In this document: piece by piece, positions 59,852 through 64,000 of the stretch | Numbering within the stretch: position 1 is the stretch's first letter | Layout of the letters: each line of letters opens with the position of its first letter | Source: JALZUV01 sp964654855 | GTDB taxonomy: Bacteria; Pseudomonadota; Alphaproteobacteria; Rickettsiales; JALZUV01 | Assembly: GCA_964654855.1 (NCBI GenBank) | Contig: CAZZJS010000001.1 | Location: forward strand, 186,001-250,000 | Direction: 5' to 3' | Length of the DNA stretch: 64,000 bases | Notes under the pieces: generated by a model | Database searches by the model: none | Told to the model about the DNA's origin: nothing | What the model saw: the letters and a program-made list of their open reading frames with translations, nothing else | Position numbers and translations under genes: made by a program

Positions 59852-60798
59852 GTGAATTTGATTGGATAACCCGTTATTTCGCACCGCTTACCTCAAAAGA
59901 GGGATTAGGCTTGCGAGATGATGCGGCGCTATTCAAGCCAAGCGCCGGTAAAGAGCTGGTTATCACAAGCGATGCGATTACTGCTGGAATCCATTTTTTT
60001 GAAGATGATGCACCGGCCTCTATCGCACAAAAATTACTGCGAGTGAATCTTTCTGATTTAGCGGCTAAGGGAGCGGAACCACGCGGATATCTACTCTCTT
60101 TGCTATTACCACTCGATATATCTGAAAACTGGGTGGAAGGCTTTGTAACCGGTTTAACCAGCGATCAAATACGTTTTGGTATTGAGCTTTGGGGTGGAGA
60201 TACCAGCCAGATTAAAGGGCCGATTACGGCATCTATTACGGCTATTGGTGAAGTGCAATCGGGGCAAATGCTGCGCCGTGATGGGGCGCAAATTGGCGAT
60301 ATTCTCTATATGACAGGGGGCTTGGGCAATGCTGCGCTCGGCCTAAAAATCCGCCAAGGCGAGTTAGAACCGAATGACTATTTGCTTGATCGTTACCTCC
60401 ACCCACGCCCGCAGGTGGATTTAGGGCAACGGCTTGTTGGGATAGCGACAGCCTCAATGGATATTTCGGATGGCTTGGTGCAAGATGCTGGGCACTTGGC
60501 CAAAGCATCCGATGTAGCATTGGCGATTAACGTAAAGCAACTCACTTTCTCCCGCGAGACGCGCGATATTTTGAATAAACAACCAGAGCTGTTTGAGCTC
60601 TGTCTAGGTGGCGGCGATGATTACGAACTTCTTTTTACTGCGCCTTTGGCAAAGAAAGAAGAATTGATTACCTTATCGGAGAAAACCGAAGTAACGATTA
60701 CGGCTATTGGTACCGTGGGTGAAGGCAACGGTGTGACGGTTTTAGGTGAAGGTGGAGAGCCGCTAGAACTTGCCAATATAGGCTGGCAGCATTTTTAG
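59848..60798 (+). CDS. thiL: Thiamine-monophosphate kinase
   Basis: ThiL phosphorylates thiamine monophosphate to the diphosphate. The 316 residues have the metal-binding start GLRDDAALFK, the SDLAAKGAEPRGYLLSL motif, GGDTSQI, then LYMTGGLGNAALGL and the MDISDGLVQDAGHLAKAS and GGGDDYELLFTAP segments. Complete. It usually follows nusB in alphaproteobacteria. Confidence 0.94.
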   Translation: MSEFDWITRYFAPLTSKEGLGLRDDAALFKPSAGKELVITSDAITAGIHFFEDDAPASIAQKLLRVNLSDLAAKGAEPRGYLLSLLLPLDISENWVEGFVTGLTSDQIRFGIELWGGDTSQIKGPITASITAIGEVQSGQMLRRDGAQIGDILYMTGGLGNAALGLKIRQGELEPNDYLLDRYLHPRPQVDLGQRLVGIATASMDISDGLVQDAGHLAKASDVALAINVKQLTFSRETRDILNKQPELFELCLGGGDDYELLFTAPLAKKEELITLSEKTEVTITAIGTVGEGNGVTVLGEGGEPLELANIGWQHF

Positions 60799-62480
60799 AA
60801 TCCGCGTGCTTTACCCTCGCGGCGTGGGTCGGTAGCGCCTTCTAAACGCCCATCTTCTTGCACTAAAATCGCGCTAACGCCACTCGTATGGTTGCTGGTT
60901 TTAAGCTTGTGACCAAATATTTTTAAGTCATCATTTTGCTTAAACCCTTTCTCAATATGAGCAATTCCTTTGTTTTTATGAAGAAAGTTTGGTGCATTGA
61001 TAGCCTCTTGTAGGGGCATGTTCCAATCTAGTACAGCAATGAGCGTTTTTAGCACATAGCCAATAATGCTACTGCCACCAGGAGAACCGAGCACCATATG
61101 TAATTTATCATCTTTAAACACCATAGTCGGGCTCATTGAACTTCGTGGTCGCTTGCCTGCTTCCATCCGATTAGCGATAGGTTTTCCCTCTGCTTCTGGC
61201 ACAAATGAAAAATCGGTGAGTTGGTTATTCATCACGATGCCATGTGCTTCAGACACAATGCTGCTGCCAAAACTATGTTCAACCGAACTGGTGAGTGAGA
61301 CGGCATTTCCGTGCTTATCGATAATGCTTAAATGAGTTGTGGAAGGCGCATCATGACTATGGTCAGGGCCGTGAACGAAGCTTCCGGGGTGTGCAGGTGA
61401 GCTGTTTGTCTTTTCAAGGTCAATCATCATAGAGCGGCTTGATAGATAGAGATTACTTAGTAAATCATCGATAGGAATTTTGACGAAATCAGGATCAGCT
61501 ACAAAGTGGTTTCGATCAGCAAAAGCAAGTTTTTGCGCTTCTAGAATCAAGTGAATTTCTTGCGGATCGTAAGCAGTTTGTAGCTCAAATGGTTCAAGTA
61601 GTTTAAGTGTTTGCAATATCGCTAAACCGCCAGAGCTAGGAGGTGCCATACTACAAATTTTATAATCTCGGTAGCTCCCGCATAAAGGCTTTCGTTCTTT
61701 TGCCTGATAGTTCTTGAAATCTTTGTAGGGTAGGCGTTTTAAATCTGTATAGGAGTTAAGCTCCGCAGCAACACGGCTACGGAGTGATTTCCTATAGCCA
61801 GCTCGCAATAAGCGAATGAAAGAAGCTTGTTTGAGGTTCTTTAAGGTTGCGCCTTTAGGGTAAGGTTTCCCCTTCTGGTAATAGATGGTCTTGAACGCAT
61901 CACTGGGGTTAAATTTAGCAGCATATTGGATGCTCTTATGTAAGCGTGAGCTGACCTTAAAGCCATTGCGTGCAAGCTTCTCTGGGTATTGTAGGATATA
62001 TCCCCAGCTTAAGTTTCCATGATTTTGATGTGCCATCCAAAGCATATCTAATAGCCCGGGAATACCGATGGCTTCTTTGCTTTTGACAGCTTTCAGAAAT
62101 GACATAGGTGATCCATTTTTTTGTAAAAAATCATCTGGTTTGGCGGTGGAGGGAGCTGTCTCACGCCCATCATAGCTGCGTAACTGTTTTGTTTCAGCGT
62201 CCCAGTGTAGTAAGAATCCGCCACCTCCTAGGCCTGAGGATTGCGGCTCCACAATGCTAAGCACAAATTGCGCTGCCAGTGCAGCATCCATAGCATTGCC
62301 ACCATTTTTAAGCACGCTCGTTGCAATGTCAGTGGCATAAGGGTTTGCAGTGACGACCATTGCCTTATGGTTTGAGACTGCTTTTTTGGTTATGATGGGC
62401 GTGGCTGGCTCTGGTGCGATATCATTCGCGGTGGCCGCAAAGCCCCAAAAAACCGCTAATAAAAGAACCAATCGTTTCAT
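60795..62480 (-). CDS. ggt: Gamma-glutamyltransferase
   Basis: A 561-residue periplasmic Ntn-hydrolase that cleaves or transfers gamma-glutamyl groups of glutathione. Signal peptide (LVLLLAVFWGFAATA); large-subunit motif GGGGFLLHWD; the autoprocessing/nucleophile Thr lies in STTHLSIIDKHGNAVSLTSS, and the oxyanion-type loop is GSPGGSSIIGYV. It begins one base before the end of astA on the same strand and is convergent with thiL (four-base overlap). Confidence 0.93.
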   Translation of the reverse strand: MKRLVLLLAVFWGFAATANDIAPEPATPIITKKAVSNHKAMVVTANPYATDIATSVLKNGGNAMDAALAAQFVLSIVEPQSSGLGGGGFLLHWDAETKQLRSYDGRETAPSTAKPDDFLQKNGSPMSFLKAVKSKEAIGIPGLLDMLWMAHQNHGNLSWGYILQYPEKLARNGFKVSSRLHKSIQYAAKFNPSDAFKTIYYQKGKPYPKGATLKNLKQASFIRLLRAGYRKSLRSRVAAELNSYTDLKRLPYKDFKNYQAKERKPLCGSYRDYKICSMAPPSSGGLAILQTLKLLEPFELQTAYDPQEIHLILEAQKLAFADRNHFVADPDFVKIPIDDLLSNLYLSSRSMMIDLEKTNSSPAHPGSFVHGPDHSHDAPSTTHLSIIDKHGNAVSLTSSVEHSFGSSIVSEAHGIVMNNQLTDFSFVPEAEGKPIANRMEAGKRPRSSMSPTMVFKDDKLHMVLGSPGGSSIIGYVLKTLIAVLDWNMPLQEAINAPNFLHKNKGIAHIEKGFKQNDDLKIFGHKLKTSNHTSGVSAILVQEDGRLEGATDPRREGKARGF

Positions 62481-62481
62481 C

Positions 62482-63498
62482 TTATACTTCTACAATACGC
62501 AGATCATTACCTTCATGCACGCCAAGTTTCTGCGCATCACCAGCAAAGAGGATAATGGTATCATCCTCTGTTACACGTGCTCTGGCCTGCATAATACGAA
62601 GGTTGCTGAGCTCAGTGGACATAATGATATATTTTGTACCGTCTAGCGGAGCCGAGCTGAGTTCTGAAATTTGAACTTTACGGCTATGGCGGACAGTACG
62701 AATGCTTTTGGTTTGCGCTTGCACAGTTGGCCCACCATCAAAAATATCGAGATAGCCCGCATAAGCGAAACCTTCACGCTCCAGCATTTTGACAGCTGGT
62801 TTTGAGGCCTCATTTACCTCGCCAATCACGGCTTGCGCTTCCGGTGCGAGGAGCTTCTTATAAACTGGGTAACGTGGCATGAGGTCAGCAATAAATTGGC
62901 CGCCTTTGGTGGCGTTAATATAGTCCGCCTCGCGGAAAGGCATTTTAAAGAAATGCTTGGCTAAATTTGCATAAAAAGGTGAGTGGCCGTTTTCGTCATG
63001 CACGCCTCGCATTTCGGCGATGATCATATCGGCGAAAGTGTCAGAAAACTCTGCCGCCATAAGGAAACGACAGCGCGATAAGCATTTGCCCAGTCCGTCA
63101 CGACGGTAACTTTTACGAAGGAAGAGTGAACCAATCTCAGTCACGCCTGTATAGTCATTCACCATGTGCAAAACATGATTATTGGAATAGACTGTTGGCT
63201 CATCGCTTGCTTGTACGATAGTAGACATTTTGTAAGAATAAAATGGACTGGAAAGGCCAACATGCGCTTTAATACCGGTTGAGCCGACGATCTCGCCGGT
63301 TTCAGTGTCTTCTAAAACGAGTAGAAAACGTTCTTCGCCTTTACTTTCTTTCCCACCCGCAAAACTGCTTTCTGAATATTTGATTTTAGCTTCTAAAACA
63401 TCTGCATCTTGCGGTAGCGAAGTCATGCCATAACCTGCTTTTTCAGCAAGTACCATCATGGCGGCGTGATCATTCATGGTAACGGGTCTAATTAGCAT
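62482..63498 (-). CDS. astA: Arginine N-succinyltransferase
   Basis: AstA starts the succinyltransferase pathway of arginine catabolism. The 338 residues match the family with IRPVTMNDHAAMMVLAEKAGYGMTSLP, EIVGSTGIKAHVG, FYSYKMSTIVQAS, EIGSLFLRKSYRRDGLGKCLSRCRF (acetyl-CoA-type loop) and FDGGPTVQAQT. The remaining ast genes are not seen. With ggt, a role in glutamyl/amino-acid scavenging is possible. Confidence 0.92.
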   Translation of the reverse strand: MLIRPVTMNDHAAMMVLAEKAGYGMTSLPQDADVLEAKIKYSESSFAGGKESKGEERFLLVLEDTETGEIVGSTGIKAHVGLSSPFYSYKMSTIVQASDEPTVYSNNHVLHMVNDYTGVTEIGSLFLRKSYRRDGLGKCLSRCRFLMAAEFSDTFADMIIAEMRGVHDENGHSPFYANLAKHFFKMPFREADYINATKGGQFIADLMPRYPVYKKLLAPEAQAVIGEVNEASKPAVKMLEREGFAYAGYLDIFDGGPTVQAQTKSIRTVRHSRKVQISELSSAPLDGTKYIIMSTELSNLRIMQARARVTEDDTIILFAGDAQKLGVHEGNDLRIVEV

Positions 63499-63516
63499 GG
63501 CGCGAAGGTATGGAAA

Positions 63517-64000
63517 TCACTCGGTCTTTTCAAGCTCATTCTGCCAGAAGCCATGTTCGGTCTTCTCCCAATAATGTGGGCGAGTGATAAGTTGCGATAA
63601 GGCACGAAAGCTTGCGGCAGAATGGAGTAGCCAATAAAAAGGAAAGCTCAGCACCGCGCCCGTCATATTTTCCCAATTGCGTTTCTGTACCACTTTCACA
63701 GCAAACAGCAGGTGTAGCAAAATACCGTAAATCAATGTGCCGAGACTTAACGGGAGGATTAATTCAGCTAATGCGCCTTCCCATTGCGGCGGTTGGACTG
63801 CCCAGATAGCGGAAAAGATAAAGAGAATAGGCGTAGAGATAAATACGAGGCAAGGGCCACCAATAAAGAGCTGGAATGCTCCAAAACCACGCCAGCCAAG
63901 TTTTTTCCATAACCAAATGGGACGGCGCATATGTACCAGCCAAGTTTGCATATAGCCTTTAATCCAGCGGCTACGCTGTTTAATCCATGACCATAATTGT
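63517..64000 (-). CDS. Glycosyltransferase family 2, C-terminal part (cut by window edge)
   Basis: The frame runs off the window end. It contains QRSRWIKGYMQTW, the QxxRW product-site motif of processive/GT2 enzymes such as cellulose or beta-glucan synthases, followed by three to four membrane helices (FLIGGPCLVF-like FIGGPCLVFISTPILFIF and LILPLSLGTLIYGILLHLLF). The catalytic DxD part lies beyond the window. Product unknown. Confidence 0.8.
   Translation of the reverse strand, partial: QLWSWIKQRSRWIKGYMQTWLVHMRRPIWLWKKLGWRGFGAFQLFIGGPCLVFISTPILFIFSAIWAVQPPQWEGALAELILPLSLGTLIYGILLHLLFAVKVVQKRNWENMTGAVLSFPFYWLLHSAASFRALSQLITRPHYWEKTEHGFWQNELEKTE

Noticed and set aside
1..64000. tRNA, rRNA, tmRNA genes and CRISPR arrays.
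   Set aside because: No cloverleaf-like sequence with a CCA end, rRNA motif or regularly spaced repeat was noticed. This is by eye, so a tRNAscan/Infernal run would be decisive.

Overview
The window looks like a chromosomal segment of a Gram-negative alphaproteobacterium of moderate GC. Support comes from an alphaproteobacterial SspB (ClpXP adaptor), a RecO/ParC pair, a SigF/NrsF metal-stress pair of the Caulobacter type, a gene transfer agent (GTA)-type gene order, and a single Hfq-HflX pair. The lineage below class level cannot be fixed from the sequence. Several long genes resemble nothing I recognise, which suggests a deep-branching or poorly sampled group.

Layout. 1-2776: recO (cut by the window edge) and parC. 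2.8-4.2 kb: a disordered protein and an HTH plus receiver regulator with a Glu at the phospho-Asp position. 4.3-8.2 kb: a compact metal-stress locus with a divergent DoxX operon, sigF-nrsF, bufA, and a gene that appears to fuse bufB and bufC. Two promoters here share the same GTAAyn-N16-CGAA layout. 8.3-9.4 kb: two phage-structural-like genes. 9.5-15.2 kb: housekeeping genes dapA, smpB, tadA, sspB and ettA. 15.2-18.3 kb: lineage-specific genes, including a cytosolic-looking HEAGH metallopeptidase. 18.3-21.6 kb: uvrD, a DUF368 transporter and an isolated Flp pilin.

21.8-34.0 kb is a ruined GTA/phage structural cluster. Remnants of capsid, head-tail adaptor, tail-completion, hub (g13) and megatron (g15) genes keep the GTA order but carry nonsense codons, truncations and a large internal deletion. 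The g14-like NlpC/P60 peptidase between them is intact. Unrelated genes on both strands sit between the remnants, including three long plus-strand genes, two of which share an upstream motif. 34.0-36.6 kb follows with an ECF-like sigma factor and an apparently intact DUF2793 fibre / holin / endolysin cassette.

36.6-43.6 kb: an OmpA-domain protein, hfq-hflX, yaaA, an O-antigen ligase-like protein and two glycosyltransferases. 43.6-49.5 kb: rpmI-rplT-pheS and pheT, split by a periplasmic delta-type carbonic anhydrase plus a beta-barrel gene; a run of 10 N interrupts pheS. 49.7-54.2 kb: an exported HExxH peptidase, pdxH, tsaC, ogt and aspS. 54.3-57.5 kb: two Fur-box-like sites precede a porin, an FMN-binding protein, a PepSY-type membrane protein and a Tat-exported ApbE flavinyltransferase, probably an envelope flavin redox module for iron. 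57.5-60.8 kb: nusB and thiL flank an ECF sigma operon with a CpxP-like periplasmic protein. 60.8-64.0 kb: ggt, astA and a partial GT2 glycosyltransferase.

The points most worth a second look are the bufferin locus with its BufB-BufC fusion and promoter pair, the GTA ruin with one surviving peptidase and an intact lysis cassette, the Fur-linked flavin module, and a C26-type amidotransferase with Ser in place of the nucleophilic Cys.
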